64,000 nt of DNA. It comes from Minthousia sp045628125 (GTDB lineage: Bacteria > Bacteroidota > Bacteroidia > Bacteroidales > Bacteroidaceae). The stretch covers positions 18,186 to 82,185 of the forward strand of contig JAZQPA010000199.1 in NCBI GenBank assembly GCA_045628125.1, read 5' to 3'. Position numbers and translations under genes: made by a program. Below are positions 24,678 through 34,300 of this stretch, piece after piece; position 1 is the first letter of the stretch; every line of letters starts with the position of its first letter. A model generated the notes under the pieces. That model made no database searches and was not told where the DNA came from. It saw only the letters and a list, made by a program, of their open reading frames with translations.

Positions 24678-26090
24678 ATGAGAGGTATCAAAACATTATT
24701 TGCTGCAGCCGCATTGTGCGCAGCAATGCCTGTGTCTGCACAGACACTGAAGATGACCAATCAGGTGGTTCGCGTGACCGCTTACGAGGCACAAACCGCC
24801 GTGAATCTGGTAGTAGTAAAGCCTGAGGCAAAGGTAGAGACCCTGGATCCTGCCGCTTTTGCCGTTGAAACCAATGGAGTTGCTCGTACTGTTAAGGCTA
24901 TCTATACCTGTGATGACCGTGGCGAGTGGTGTGACAATGGTGATTACCTGGCATTCGGTTTAGAGAACATTGCCGACCGTAAGGCTCAGCCACTGGTTGC
25001 GATGGGTAGAGGAACCTGGAGCACAGCTTATCCTGTAAAGGTTTCTTTGGCTAAGGGTAAGACCATCAAGGCTGCCGGCCAGAAATATACCGCAGTAGAG
25101 TGTGAGACACCTCATGCTTTGCGCAACTTCCTGTCTGAGGCAGATTTCTTCCGCCGCGGCACCTATACCGGTATCGCTACCGGTAAGACAGGCAAGCAGA
25201 CACTGACTTATGGCGCATACGAGCCACAGGCTTTGAAGCTGGATGGCAAGAAGAACCCGCTGATCATCTGGTTGCATGGTGGTGGCGAGGGTGGTACTGA
25301 TGTCTCTATTGCCCTGATGGGTAACGAGGTGGTATCTCTGATTCGTGAGGATATCCAGTCACACTTCACTACCGAGGGTGGTGACAAGGGTGCATACGTA
25401 CTGGCTGTTCAGTGTCCTACCATGTGGATGGATACTTCAAAGGGTATGGGTACAGGTCAGTACCCTTCGCTCTATAGCGACGTCCTGATGGCTACTATCC
25501 AGCACTATCTGGCTGAGAACCCTGACGTAGATCCTAACCGTCTGTACCTGGGCGGTTGCTCGAACGGTGGTTACATGACCATGAACATGCTGATCCGCAA
25601 TCCAAAGTTCTTTGCAGCAGCTTATCCTACCTGTGAGGCTTATCTGGATGCCAACATCTCTGACAATGAGATTAAGGCACTGACCGAGGAGAACATCTGG
25701 ATTGTTCAGTCGTACGATGATACAACCGTTGATCCTAAGGCTAACTGCATTCCTACCTTCAACCGTCTGATTAAGGCTGGTGCCAAGAATGTATGGATGT
25801 CTATGTTTGAGAGTGTGGTTGGTATCGATAACCCTGGCTCAAAGCTGTACGGTCACTTCTCATGGTGCTACCTGTTCAACGATGCTGTTACCGCATCTCA
25901 GGAGCCAGGAAGCGAGCTGAAGCCAAGCAACAACGGTGGCGGTTCTGTAGCTCCTCAGGGTTACAAGAACATCTACGAGTGGATGAATGCACAGGTACTG
26001 AAGGACCCTGTGGCAGATTTCCCAAATCCATTTGCCAGAACCGTAAATGCCAACCAGCGTGTTGACGAGAACGGTAAGCAGCGTTATTAA
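24678..26090 (+). CDS. Secreted prolyl-oligopeptidase-like / PHB-depolymerase-like esterase
   Basis: A 470-residue exported hydrolase: signal peptide 1-21 (ends VSAQ), an N-terminal beta-rich domain (about 25-165) and an alpha/beta hydrolase domain (about 175-430). IIWLHGGGEGGTD forms the oxyanion loop; the nucleophile elbow is GGCSNGG with Ser295; an Asp near SYDDTTVDP and the His in YGHFSWCYLF complete a likely triad. Such proteins act as carboxyl esterases or peptidases. Predicted partners are the neighbouring carbohydrate enzymes, so an acyl-sugar or feruloyl-type esterase is possible. The end is marked by a textbook terminator. Confidence 0.82.
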   Translation: MRGIKTLFAAAALCAAMPVSAQTLKMTNQVVRVTAYEAQTAVNLVVVKPEAKVETLDPAAFAVETNGVARTVKAIYTCDDRGEWCDNGDYLAFGLENIADRKAQPLVAMGRGTWSTAYPVKVSLAKGKTIKAAGQKYTAVECETPHALRNFLSEADFFRRGTYTGIATGKTGKQTLTYGAYEPQALKLDGKKNPLIIWLHGGGEGGTDVSIALMGNEVVSLIREDIQSHFTTEGGDKGAYVLAVQCPTMWMDTSKGMGTGQYPSLYSDVLMATIQHYLAENPDVDPNRLYLGGCSNGGYMTMNMLIRNPKFFAAAYPTCEAYLDANISDNEIKALTEENIWIVQSYDDTTVDPKANCIPTFNRLIKAGAKNVWMSMFESVVGIDNPGSKLYGHFSWCYLFNDAVTASQEPGSELKPSNNGGGSVAPQGYKNIYEWMNAQVLKDPVADFPNPFARTVNANQRVDENGKQRY

Positions 26091-26110
26091 TTTACGTACT
26101 ATAAATAAGG

Positions 26111-26141
26111 AAGGCACTCTCAAAAATGAGAGTGCCTTTTT
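26111..26141. terminator. Intrinsic terminator
   Basis: AAGGCACTCTCA (26111-26122), AAAA loop, TGAGAGTGCCTT (26127-26138), then Ts: a perfect 12-bp stem that can serve the plus-strand hydrolase and, in reverse, the SprT-like operon. Confidence 0.9.
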
Positions 26142-26205
26142 ATATGTCATGGCCACGGTGGCTTACTGCAATTCTCCATGGCTCTTCCCGATGCGGAATT
26201 GCCTT

Positions 26206-26865
26206 TCACAATTCAAAATGATCTGCCTGTTGAATATGGGGCATGAATTCCTCTTCCTTGGCCAGAATAACGTTGAACGCCGAGGAATTGGGAAAACGGT
26301 TGAAGTATGGGTCGTTGCTCATGAACAGGTCAATACGGGAAAACCTCTGGTCACGAAGCATTGCGGAACGGTATGCTTGTATGCGCTGTCTGATGCGGGG
26401 CAGAACCTTCAATCCTTTACGCCCATCAGCGAAATGTACCAAGGCTATGACATGCCAAACCTTCTTTGCATTGTAGAGTGCCTCTCTCTGCTCTGGGGTT
26501 GACCGGTGGGAAATGGTAAGTTTTCGTCCGAATCTCTGGTTTATGGATTCCATCATCTCACGGAATATCTGCCCATGGGCGGATGTGTCCTTCAAACCGT
26601 TTATGCCGATGTGGTAGTGTATCATTTCATGGATGATGGTATCCTCCCATTCCTCTTCCGGAAGGTCAAAACAGATGCTGAACTTCAATCGGAAATCAAA
26701 CAGTTGCGTTCCGTGTAGCAGGGTGTGGCGCTTCTTGGCGGTACATTGTCCCACGAATGTTTTTGCCCTGCTCAGTTGTATGGGTGGCATCGTAAGTTTA
26801 CCGCCAAACATCTGAGTGTTGAACTTCTGGAATTTCTTTGCAATATATTCGGATGTCGGTTTCAT
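26206..26865 (-). CDS. SprT-like zinc metalloprotease-domain protein
   Basis: A 219-residue protein with the zinc site H79-E-M-I-H83 and a third ligand His97 in AHGQIF, the SprT/SprT-like layout (HExxH...HGxxF). Eukaryotic Spartan of this class degrades proteins cross-linked to DNA; bacterial SprT roles are poorly known. The C-terminal half (about 130-219) is basic and has no recognised zinc ribbon. It is the last gene of a minus-strand operon that also has an AlkD-like repair gene and a peroxidase, which fits a damage-response role. It lies 43 nt after the HAD gene. Confidence 0.85.
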   Translation of the reverse strand: MKPTSEYIAKKFQKFNTQMFGGKLTMPPIQLSRAKTFVGQCTAKKRHTLLHGTQLFDFRLKFSICFDLPEEEWEDTIIHEMIHYHIGINGLKDTSAHGQIFREMMESINQRFGRKLTISHRSTPEQREALYNAKKVWHVIALVHFADGRKGLKVLPRIRQRIQAYRSAMLRDQRFSRIDLFMSNDPYFNRFPNSSAFNVILAKEEEFMPHIQQADHFEL

Positions 26866-26908
26866 TCATGTTTATCCTATACGGATAATAATCGAAGCAT
26901 GTGCATCT

Positions 26909-27511
26909 TTACTTCTGTTCAAGCATCTGGCGCAACTCCTTTTCGTACTGCTTTGCATCCCTGAATACTATGCCGTCCATGCCTACACGTCTGCCGCCTT
27001 CTATGTTTTCTGCTCTGTCATCGGCGAAGATGCATTCTTCGGGTTTGAGATTAAATTTGCTGAAGAGCCGGTGGTAAATCTCGGGTTCTGGCTTGATGAC
27101 CTTCTCCTCGGATGAGATAATGTAACCGTCGAGTAGCTTGAATATCTCAAACTGAGCCATCGTCAGATGAACCTTGCTGCACCAATTGGTCAAGCCGTAG
27201 AGTTTGTAACCCTCGGCTTTCAGTTGGGTGAGCAGTTCTCTCATACCCTCCACCTCATTCGTCACAATCTCAGGATAGTGCTCGTTGAAGTATCGTATTT
27301 CTGGTTCAAACTCCTTGTTCTGCTCAATCCACTCTTCCATGATGACCTCGAAAGGACGTTCCTCTCGGTCGAGAAGTTGCTGCAGCTCCACATTGTAGAG
27401 CACGGGAGTGAAAGCCAAACAACGCTCGGTGTCTGGTATGTACTTGCGGAAGAATGCCTCAAAGTCATAATCCACAAGTACCTTACCGAAGTCAAATATC
27501 AGGTTCTTCAT
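26909..27511 (-). CDS. HAD-superfamily hydrolase (YihX/HAD-IA type)
   Basis: A 200-residue HAD hydrolase. Motif I is FDFGKVL (nucleophile Asp, with Gly where many phosphatases have the second Asp), motif II is the LTNW Thr/Asn, motif III the Lys of KVIKPEPEIY, and motif IV CIFADDRAENIEG. The GKVL form with KPEPEIY is typical of YihX-like sugar phosphatases and of haloacid-dehalogenase group IA. Likely a small-molecule phosphatase; substrate unknown. It starts 3 nt after the flavin reductase stop, so it is co-transcribed. Confidence 0.88.
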   Translation of the reverse strand: MKNLIFDFGKVLVDYDFEAFFRKYIPDTERCLAFTPVLYNVELQQLLDREERPFEVIMEEWIEQNKEFEPEIRYFNEHYPEIVTNEVEGMRELLTQLKAEGYKLYGLTNWCSKVHLTMAQFEIFKLLDGYIISSEEKVIKPEPEIYHRLFSKFNLKPEECIFADDRAENIEGGRRVGMDGIVFRDAKQYEKELRQMLEQK

Positions 27512-27514
27512 TTT

Positions 27515-28081
27515 TTATTTCAGTTCCTTTCCGCATGAGAAAGCATCACCAGCCACCTTGCCCATCTGAATGTATTTATGGTTGACTGGTTCGAAGCAGA
27601 TGAGGTTCATCTTCTCTATATCAGGATTGCCCTTCTCGTTGAGATACTTTTCATCGCATAGTATGTTGACAACCTCAGCAATCAGGAAATAGCCGGTTTC
27701 TGACTCGTCAAGTTTCTGTTTGATGCGGCACTCCATGGTCATTGGGAACTCCTTGAAGAGAGGTGCATTCACGTTGGGAGCCTTCTCTATTGTCCAACCT
27801 GTCTTTGCCATCTTCTCAGGATCGTTCTTTGCCGACACAATACCTACAAAGTCACTGGCCACCATGGTTTCTGCGGTAGCGAAGGCAACGGTAAATTCAC
27901 CATTGTTCAGTTTCAGGTTATCGGTAGTGGCATGGGTGCCCATACTGATCATAATCTCGTGCATATCCCAGGTTCCGCCCCAGGCAGCATTCATGGCGTT
28001 GGCTACTCCGTTTTCGTTGTATGTGCCGATAATCAGCACTGGCTGTGGAAGCATCCACGGTTTTGATCCGAATGATTTCAT
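27515..28081 (-). CDS. Flavin reductase-like FMN-binding split-barrel protein
   Basis: A 188-residue protein. LPQPVLIIGTYNENGVANAMNAAW and FTVAFATAETMVASDFVGIVS match the flavin reductase-like (FMN-binding split barrel) family in Bacteroidota. Members reduce flavins with NAD(P)H or act as small oxidoreductases. The partner oxygenase is not seen. It is the third gene of the minus-strand operon, 15 nt after the AlkD-like gene, next to a thiol peroxidase, which suggests redox stress. Confidence 0.88.
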   Translation of the reverse strand: MKSFGSKPWMLPQPVLIIGTYNENGVANAMNAAWGGTWDMHEIMISMGTHATTDNLKLNNGEFTVAFATAETMVASDFVGIVSAKNDPEKMAKTGWTIEKAPNVNAPLFKEFPMTMECRIKQKLDESETGYFLIAEVVNILCDEKYLNEKGNPDIEKMNLICFEPVNHKYIQMGKVAGDAFSCGKELK

Positions 28082-28096
28082 AATTGTATGTTGTTT

Positions 28097-28831
28097 TTAT
28101 TTCTTTTTCATCCATTGTTCCCGCTCATCCTTATCCATCTTCTCAATGGCATAGCGCAAGGCGGTGCGTGGCATAGTGGAGGCATATTCCGATAGGAAAG
28201 CACGCAACTCGTCCATTCCGCATTGCTTGCCCATTTCTCTCAGCAGCCAACCTACAGCCTTGTGCATCAGGTCATGTTTATGATGAAGATGATGACGGGC
28301 ATAACGAAGAGTGTAGGAGGCATCGTTTGCCTTCAGTGTTGCCATGGTGGATACGATTGAGATGCGTTGCTCCCAGAGATTATCGCTGTTGGCCAGTTTA
28401 TCCATCAGCTTCAGTTTCTCTGCTTTTGCCGCTCCCGATTCTACTAACCATTTACCAAGTATCTTGTAACAGCTTAAATCCACCAGGTCCCAGTTGTTGG
28501 CATTTCTGGCATTGCAGAGATACATGGCAAGAATGGCATCCTTTTCCTCTTCTGTTGCCTTTCTATCGTTATACTGCTCCACAAGGATTAGGAAACCGCA
28601 AAGCCTTACCTCATGCCATTTATTCTCCAGCAGTTTCTGTACCTCATCTGGCGGTAAGGAACGGTATTCCTTTACAAATGCACGTGTTTCCGGGACTTTT
28701 AATCCCAGGAACTCATCACCTTCCCCATATTGTCCCCTGCCTGTCTTGAAGAATCTTATCAGCCCCTTCCGCTGTTCCGGATTCTCAAGCATCTGCATGG
28801 CAGAGATTAATTCTTTTGCCGTTTTACTCAT
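28097..28831 (-). CDS. AlkD-like DNA alkylation repair protein
   Basis: A 244-residue all-helical HEAT-like protein with the AlkD/DNA alkylation repair family phrases FFKTGRGQYGEGDEFLGLKVPETRAFVKEY, NNWDLVDLSCYKILG and RISIVSTMA (short excerpts). AlkD is a glycosylase that removes 3- and 7-methylated purines without base flipping, using Trp and Asp side chains; the Trp in NNWDLVD is in the expected place. It overlaps the bcp stop by 4 nt (ATGA), so they are translationally coupled, linking alkylation repair with peroxide defence. Confidence 0.9.
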   Translation of the reverse strand: MSKTAKELISAMQMLENPEQRKGLIRFFKTGRGQYGEGDEFLGLKVPETRAFVKEYRSLPPDEVQKLLENKWHEVRLCGFLILVEQYNDRKATEEEKDAILAMYLCNARNANNWDLVDLSCYKILGKWLVESGAAKAEKLKLMDKLANSDNLWEQRISIVSTMATLKANDASYTLRYARHHLHHKHDLMHKAVGWLLREMGKQCGMDELRAFLSEYASTMPRTALRYAIEKMDKDEREQWMKKK

Positions 28832-29289
28832 TCTTTGATCACTTTCAGGATCTGCTCTGCGTGAATCTTCGTCTTGATCTCTTTTGGAGTAAATATACGC
28901 TCAATGACTCCTTCCTCATTGACAAGGTAGGTGGTGCGAAGTATGCCTATGGTTCTGCGGCCGCATGCCACCTTTTCACCCCATGCTCCAAGTGACTGGA
29001 GCAGTTCCGTGCTCGTGTCTGCAATAAGTGGGAACTCCAAGCCTTGGGCATCAGCAAATTTCTTCTGCAATTCCTGCTTGTCCTTGCTCACACCGATAAT
29101 CTCATAGCCAAGTCCTGCCAACTCCTGTTTGTGTGCCTGGAGTGAACATGCTTCGGCCGTGCAACCGCTTGTGTTTGCTTTCGGATATGTGTAGAGCACA
29201 ATCTTGCGACCACGATAATCACTTGATTTTATCTCATTCCCGTGCTGGTCAATACCAAGCACATCAGGTATTCTATCGCCAACATTCAT
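28828..29289 (-). CDS. bcp: Thioredoxin-dependent thiol peroxidase (BCP)
   Basis: A 153-residue peroxiredoxin of the BCP/PrxQ type. Peroxidatic Cys43 lies in NTSGCTAEAC and resolving Cys48 five residues on, as in E. coli BCP. It reduces hydrogen and lipid peroxides with thioredoxin. The start is ATG 29289; the frame is open to 29334 but the added residues look non-coding and the promoter -7 box TATCTTTG is at 29376-29369 on the minus strand. It leads the five-gene minus-strand operon down to the SprT-like gene. Confidence 0.93.
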   Translation of the reverse strand: MNVGDRIPDVLGIDQHGNEIKSSDYRGRKIVLYTYPKANTSGCTAEACSLQAHKQELAGLGYEIIGVSKDKQELQKKFADAQGLEFPLIADTSTELLQSLGAWGEKVACGRRTIGILRTTYLVNEEGVIERIFTPKEIKTKIHAEQILKVIKE

Positions 29290-29368
29290 AATTGTAATGT
29301 ATTTTTGTGGTTTATAATTATCGTACAAAACCAATCTGCATAAAGCACAGAAATATTTGTACCGAAGA

Positions 29369-29376
29369 CAAAGATA
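29369..29376 (-). promoter_or_regulatory. -7 box of the bcp operon
   Basis: On the minus strand TATCTTTG fits the Bacteroidota consensus and lies about 80 nt before the bcp start. No TTTG is seen at the normal -33 distance. Confidence 0.5.
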
Positions 29377-29441
29377 CTATTTTTTTGTCAGTTGGTGAAA
29401 TTTTCCAAACATTCTCTATTCCTCCTGAAGTCAATATCTAC

Positions 29442-29708
29442 TCAGAACCGATATACACTTATTCCATACTTAGGAATGTCAAGATAAATATAACACTCAT
29501 CATGACTCCCTGAACAATCTATCGTAGCGGATGAGTCGTGTGTGGTTACGTTTGAGAGTACAAGTGAATAAACTCCAGGAGTACAAGGAATTCTGTAGCC
29601 ACGGTAAGACTTGGAACTGAAGTTGAATACGAACAAATGACCTTGTCGCTCAAAGACCAGTACTTGATCATTTATCGCTGAAAGACGCAGATGAAGGCTT
29701 GACTGAGT
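29442..29708 (-). pseudogene. Remnant: C-terminal end of a GlgB-like (GH13 branching) enzyme
   Basis: An open stretch of 88 codons on the minus strand, closed by TGA at 29442-29444, reads INDQVLVFERQGHLFVFNF then SKSYRGYRIPCTPGVYSLVL. This matches the C-terminal beta domain of 1,4-alpha-glucan branching enzymes (the VLVFER..LFVFNF..KSY.YRI pattern). No start codon, no catalytic domain, and the frame upstream is closed by TGA at 29709-29711. It is therefore a decayed tail of a larger gene. Confidence 0.6.
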
Positions 29709-29795
29709 TCAACCGTCAGTTCTCGCAATCCATAAAAATCTCTTGGAAAGTACGCCAGGCGCTGGTAACCAATGCCTTGTTTCATCTTTCACCAG

Positions 29796-29924
29796 ATGAC
29801 AGACATGGAAATCAGCAACCGCCTGGGTTTTGTCAACCAAAGCCATTTCGGCACATTCTTTAAACGGCACACTGGGCATTCGCCAATTCTAAGTTCAAGT
29901 CCCGTAAGAGTGGTCGAACCCTGA
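29796..29924 (+). pseudogene. Remnant: second helix-turn-helix of an AraC-family regulator
   Basis: The frame ends at TGA 29922-29924 and reads MEISNRLGFVNQSHFGTFFK then RHTGHSP. This is the conserved second HTH and end of AraC-type domains (..IA..LGF.d.S.F.r.FKk.tG.sP). Only about 35 codons are AraC-like and nothing upstream continues them, so it is a fragment. Confidence 0.6.
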
Positions 29925-29940
29925 TTGTCTGATACTTGTG

Positions 29941-30027
29941 TCAGTATAACTTATAGTTATCGAATCTGTCAATCCACATCTCAGCCATCTTGTAGTGCAT
30001 GGCCGGTGTGGGATGTATTCCGCCCCA
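29941..30027 (-). pseudogene. Remnant: C-terminal end of an SGNH/GDSL hydrolase
   Basis: On the minus strand, ending TGA at 29941-29943, the frame reads WGGIHPTPAMHYKMAEMWID. That is the block V catalytic segment (G-x-H-P) of SGNH esterases with the following helix. An in-frame TGA lies 2-3 codons upstream (in the terminator loop), so only the last 28 codons survive. Confidence 0.55.
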
Positions 30028-30080
30028 CCTCTCTCATGCAGTAGGTGGGTATTTTTTATTACCCAAAAATGGGTATTTTT
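30024..30080 (+). terminator. Two tandem terminator-like hairpins
   Basis: CCCACCT (30024-30030) pairs with AGGTGGG (30043-30049) and is followed by ATTTTTTATT; 11 nt later ACCCA-AAAA-TGGGT (30061-30074) is followed by ATTTTTATTT. They insulate the efflux operon from the remnants upstream. Confidence 0.65.
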
Positions 30081-30104
30081 ATTTCCAAGGTTCTTTAAAA
30101 TACT

Positions 30105-30134
30105 TTTGAATTAATGAAAATTTCCTTACCTTTG
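30105..30134 (+). promoter_or_regulatory. Promoter of the RND efflux operon
   Basis: TTTG at 30105-30108 and TACCTTTG at 30127-30134 with an 18-nt spacer; predicted leader about 40 nt. No metal-sensor gene is adjacent, so the control is elsewhere or lost. Confidence 0.6.
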
Positions 30135-30184
30135 CGGCCGGAAAAGTCAAACTACTGATAATTTAAGGTGAAAAGAGTATAAGT

Positions 30185-31297
30185 ATGAGAATAAAAAATG
30201 TAGCAGGCGTTTTACTGGCTGTTGCACTGGCTGCGTGTGGCAACGGTGAGAAACAAAACGCCAATTCCGAGTTAATTTTTCATGGCGATACCGTAACTGT
30301 TGACGCAGGTTCGCCAATCTGTTCAAAAATCAAGATGATTACACTGGCCGAGGAGCCGTTCAGCAATGAGTTCCGCACCGTGGGTACCGCACAAGCCGAA
30401 ACCGGCCGCTATGCCGAGGTGTGCACCCCATTCGACGGCCGCGTGACCCGTTCGGCTGTACGTCTGGGCGATAAGGTGAGAGCCGGTCAGGTGCTGTTCG
30501 AGATGTCGTCGGCTGATTTTGTGGAAGCCAGCAAGACCTATTTTCAGGCAGTGCGCCAGAACGAACAGGCACAGGCTGAGTACAAGCGTAAGCAAACCCT
30601 GTTTGAGCATGGCATTGCTGCCAAGCGTGAACTGGATGAGGCCATGACTGAGGCAGAGAATGCCCGCAAGGAGATGGAATCGGCCGAGGCAACCCTGAAA
30701 GTATATAATATGAACGCATCGACCCTGAAGATGGGTCAGTCATTGCGCATTTGTGCCCCTATCGATGGCGAGGTGGTGGCCAGCAGCATCACTCCGGGTC
30801 AGTTTGTCAAGGCTGACGACGAACCGCTGGTCACCATTGCCGACCTGAGCAAGGTTTGGGTGACTGCCCTGATCAAGGAGCGCTATATCGGTATCGTGAA
30901 TGCAGGTGGCGAGGCAGAAATCTTTACCGATGCGCAACCCGATAAGGTTATTATCGGAAAGGTGTTCAATGTGGGCAACCTGGTGGACGAGGAGACACGT
31001 TCCGTACAGGTGGTGCTGGCGTGTGATAACCCTGACCGTATGCTGAAGCACGGCATGTACGTATCTGTACACTTCATGTCCGAGCCAAAGCCAAGCATAG
31101 TGGTTCCCTCTACTGCTGTATTCCAGGGTGAGAACCGCAGTTATGTGTTCGTTGCCACCGGTAAGGCCAACACCTATGTGCGCCGCGAAGTGGAGACGGG
31201 CAACAGCAGCGATGATAACAGCAAGGTGAGCATACGTAAGGGATTGAAGGTGGGCGATCAGGTCATTGCCGTCGGCGGTCTTTATCTGAACGATTAA
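30185..31297 (+). CDS. RND efflux periplasmic adaptor (CusB/CzcB-type), lipoprotein
   Basis: A 370-residue membrane-fusion protein: lipobox AAC at about 19, barrel-sandwich and lipoyl halves around a helical hairpin (about 110-180, FEMSSADFVEASKTYFQ and following), then beta-barrel and membrane-proximal domains. It links the inner-membrane pump to the outer-membrane channel. It starts the operon adaptor-pump-channel, with 13 nt to the pump gene. No His-rich or Met-rich metal-binding N-terminus is seen, unlike CusB. Confidence 0.9.
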   Translation: MRIKNVAGVLLAVALAACGNGEKQNANSELIFHGDTVTVDAGSPICSKIKMITLAEEPFSNEFRTVGTAQAETGRYAEVCTPFDGRVTRSAVRLGDKVRAGQVLFEMSSADFVEASKTYFQAVRQNEQAQAEYKRKQTLFEHGIAAKRELDEAMTEAENARKEMESAEATLKVYNMNASTLKMGQSLRICAPIDGEVVASSITPGQFVKADDEPLVTIADLSKVWVTALIKERYIGIVNAGGEAEIFTDAQPDKVIIGKVFNVGNLVDEETRSVQVVLACDNPDRMLKHGMYVSVHFMSEPKPSIVVPSTAVFQGENRSYVFVATGKANTYVRREVETGNSSDDNSKVSIRKGLKVGDQVIAVGGLYLND

Positions 31298-31310
31298 TCC
31301 CTCTGCCCAT

Positions 31311-34300
31311 ATGAATAAACTGATTGAATTAGTACTGCGCCGCAGGTGGCTGGTTGCCGTGGCCTTCCTTCTGGTTTCGGCTTTCGGCGTGTATGCCTGG
31401 AAGCAGTTGAGCATCGATGCTTATCCTGATATTGCTGATACCACCGTGCAGGTGGTGACTCAGGTTCCCGGTTTGGCTGCCGAGGAAATGGAACAGCAGA
31501 TTACCGTGCCGCTGGAGCGTGCACTGAACGGTATGCCATCGCTGGAGATGATGCGAAGCAACAACACCTTTGGTATCTCGACCATCATGCTGGTGTTCAA
31601 GGACGGTACCGAGGATTATTGGGCGCGACAGCGTGTGCGTGAGTGCATAGGCGATGTGGAACTGCCCTACGATGCGGTACCGGAGCTGAATCCGCTGACA
31701 TCGCCTACCGGTGAGGTGTTCCGCTATATCCTGAAGAGTGACAATCACACACTCCGTGAACTGACCGACCTGAACAAATGGGTCATCATTCCCCGTCTGA
31801 CCCAGATTCAGGGTGTGGCCGATGTGAGTAACTACGGTGGAATCACCACTCAGTTCCAGGTGGAGGTGAATCCCGACAAACTGATGAAGTACGGTATTTC
31901 GCTGGCCGAGGTGGAGGAGTCCATCAGCCTGAACAACAGTAATGCCGGCGGTAGTACGCTGACCCGTGGCGACCAGAGCTATGTGGTGCGAGGTGAGGGT
32001 TTGATTACCGGCTTGAAGGACATGGAGAACATTGTGGTGAAGAGCGTGAACGGTACTCCTGTCTATCTGAGCGACCTGGGTGAGCTGAAGTACGGCAACC
32101 TGGAGCGTAAAGGTATTCTGGGATTCCTGAACGATGAGGTGGATTACCGCGATGGCGTGGAAGGTATTGTGCAGATTCTGCGTTACCAGAACCCTTCTGA
32201 TGTGCTGGAAAAGATTCACACTGCTGTAGAGGAGATGAACAACGATGTGCTGCCTCACGGTGTGAAGATCTATCCGTTCTTGGATCGCACCCATCTGGTG
32301 AACACTACCCTGGATACCGTATCGCATACCTTGTTCTTTGGCATGATACTGGTTATCGGTGTGCTGATCATCTTCCTGGGCAGTCCCCGCAGTGCATTGC
32401 TGGTGGCCATCACCATTCCGCTGTCATTGCTCATCGCCTTCATCCTGATGCACCTGACCGATATTCCGGCCAACCTGTTGTCGCTGGGTGCCATCGACTT
32501 CGGTATTCTGGTGGATGGTGCGATAGTGATGACCGAAACCATACTGAAGAAACGTGAGGATCATCCGGAACAGCCCTTGGACGGCAGGGATATCGTCGGC
32601 CGTGTAGTACAGGTGGCAAAGCCAATCTTTTTCTCTACCCTGATTATTATCGTGGCTTACATGCCGCTGTTTTCGTTCGAGCGTATTGAGAAAAAGCTGT
32701 TCACCCCTATGGCCTTTACCGTGGGTTATGCCCTGGCTGGCGCATTGCTGGTGGCACTGGTGCTGATTCCGGGTATGGCATACGCGGTGTACCGCAAGCC
32801 GCAGAAGGTGTTCCGCAACAAGGTGGTGGAGAATCTGACACAGCGATACAAGGCTCAGACAGCCCGTCTGCTGAACCAACCCAAGCGGGTGTACAGTGTC
32901 ATAGCCGGTGTGCTGACTGCCGTTATGATTCTAATAGCTCTAGTAGGTAAGGACTTCCTGCCAACCCTGGACGAGGGCGGTATCTGGATTCAGGTGCAAA
33001 CCCCTCCGGGCATCTCGCTGGAGCGTTCGGCTCAGATGGCGGATACCTTGCGCCAAACCTTGAAACAATTCCCCGAGGTGACTTATGTGATGACTCAGGT
33101 GGGTCGTGATGATGAGGGTACCGAGGCTTTCTCGCCATCACATATTGAGTGCGGTGTGGGTTTGATTCCGTATTCGGATTGGGAATTCGGTCGCACCAAG
33201 GAGGACCTGGTTGCCGATATGGCCGAGGTGATTGCCCGGATGCCGGGATATAAGGTAGGCTTCTCTCAGCCGATTATCGATATGGTTATGGATCAGATGG
33301 CAGGTTCGCACAGTGATCTGGCTGTGAAGGTGTATGGCGAAGACCTGACCGAAACCCGTCATCTGGCCGAGCAGGTGGTTAAGATTGTGGCCGGAATTCA
33401 GGGCGCTGCCGATGTGGTTATCGATCAGGAGCCACCGCTCCCGCAACTGAAGATTACGGCCGACCGTGATAAGATTGCCCAGTACGGATTGAATGTGGCC
33501 GACGTGGCTGAACTGATTGAGGTAGCCATCGGCGGTAAGGCTGTTTCGCAGGTGTTCATCGGCAGTAAGGTGTACGATGTGACTTGTCGTTATGCTGAAA
33601 CCTCGCGCGACACTCCGGAGCGTATCGGTGCCCTGATGCTGACATCCAGCAGCGGTGCCAACATTCCTCTGGCATCGGTGGCTAGGATTGAAACCCAGTT
33701 GGGTGCCAGTTCCATTGCCCGTGAGATGGGTCGCCGCCACCTGACCGTGCGACTGAACCTGCGCGGACGCGACCTGACCTCGTTCCTGAATGAGGCACAG
33801 AGCCGCATAGCCAGGGAAATTGTCTATGACCATACCAAGAACCAGATTCGATGGGACGGACAGTTCGAGAACCAGAACCGTGCCTATACCCGTCTGGCCA
33901 TCATCATCCCATTCGTTCTGGCAATCATGTTCTTGCTGCTGTTCGGTGCCTTCGGCTTGTTCCGTCAGGCAGGATTGCTGATCGCTATGCTGCCACTGGC
34001 ATTGTTGGGCGGTTTGCTGGCATTGGTGGTGCGTGACATGACCTTCAATGTGTCATCGGCCGTGGGATTCATTGCTCTATTTGGCTTGACCATCCAGAAC
34101 GGTGTGATCATGATCTCGCACATCAACAACCTGCGTCAGGCAGGTCAGCCGCTTGAGAAGGCCGTGGTGAGCGGAGCATCGCACCGTCTGCGTCCTGTGC
34201 TGATGACTGCTACCGTGGCAGTATTGGGCTTGCTCCCTGCTTCACTGGCATCGGGTGTGGGTTCCGATGTGCAGCGGCCACTGGCAACCGTCATTGTTTA

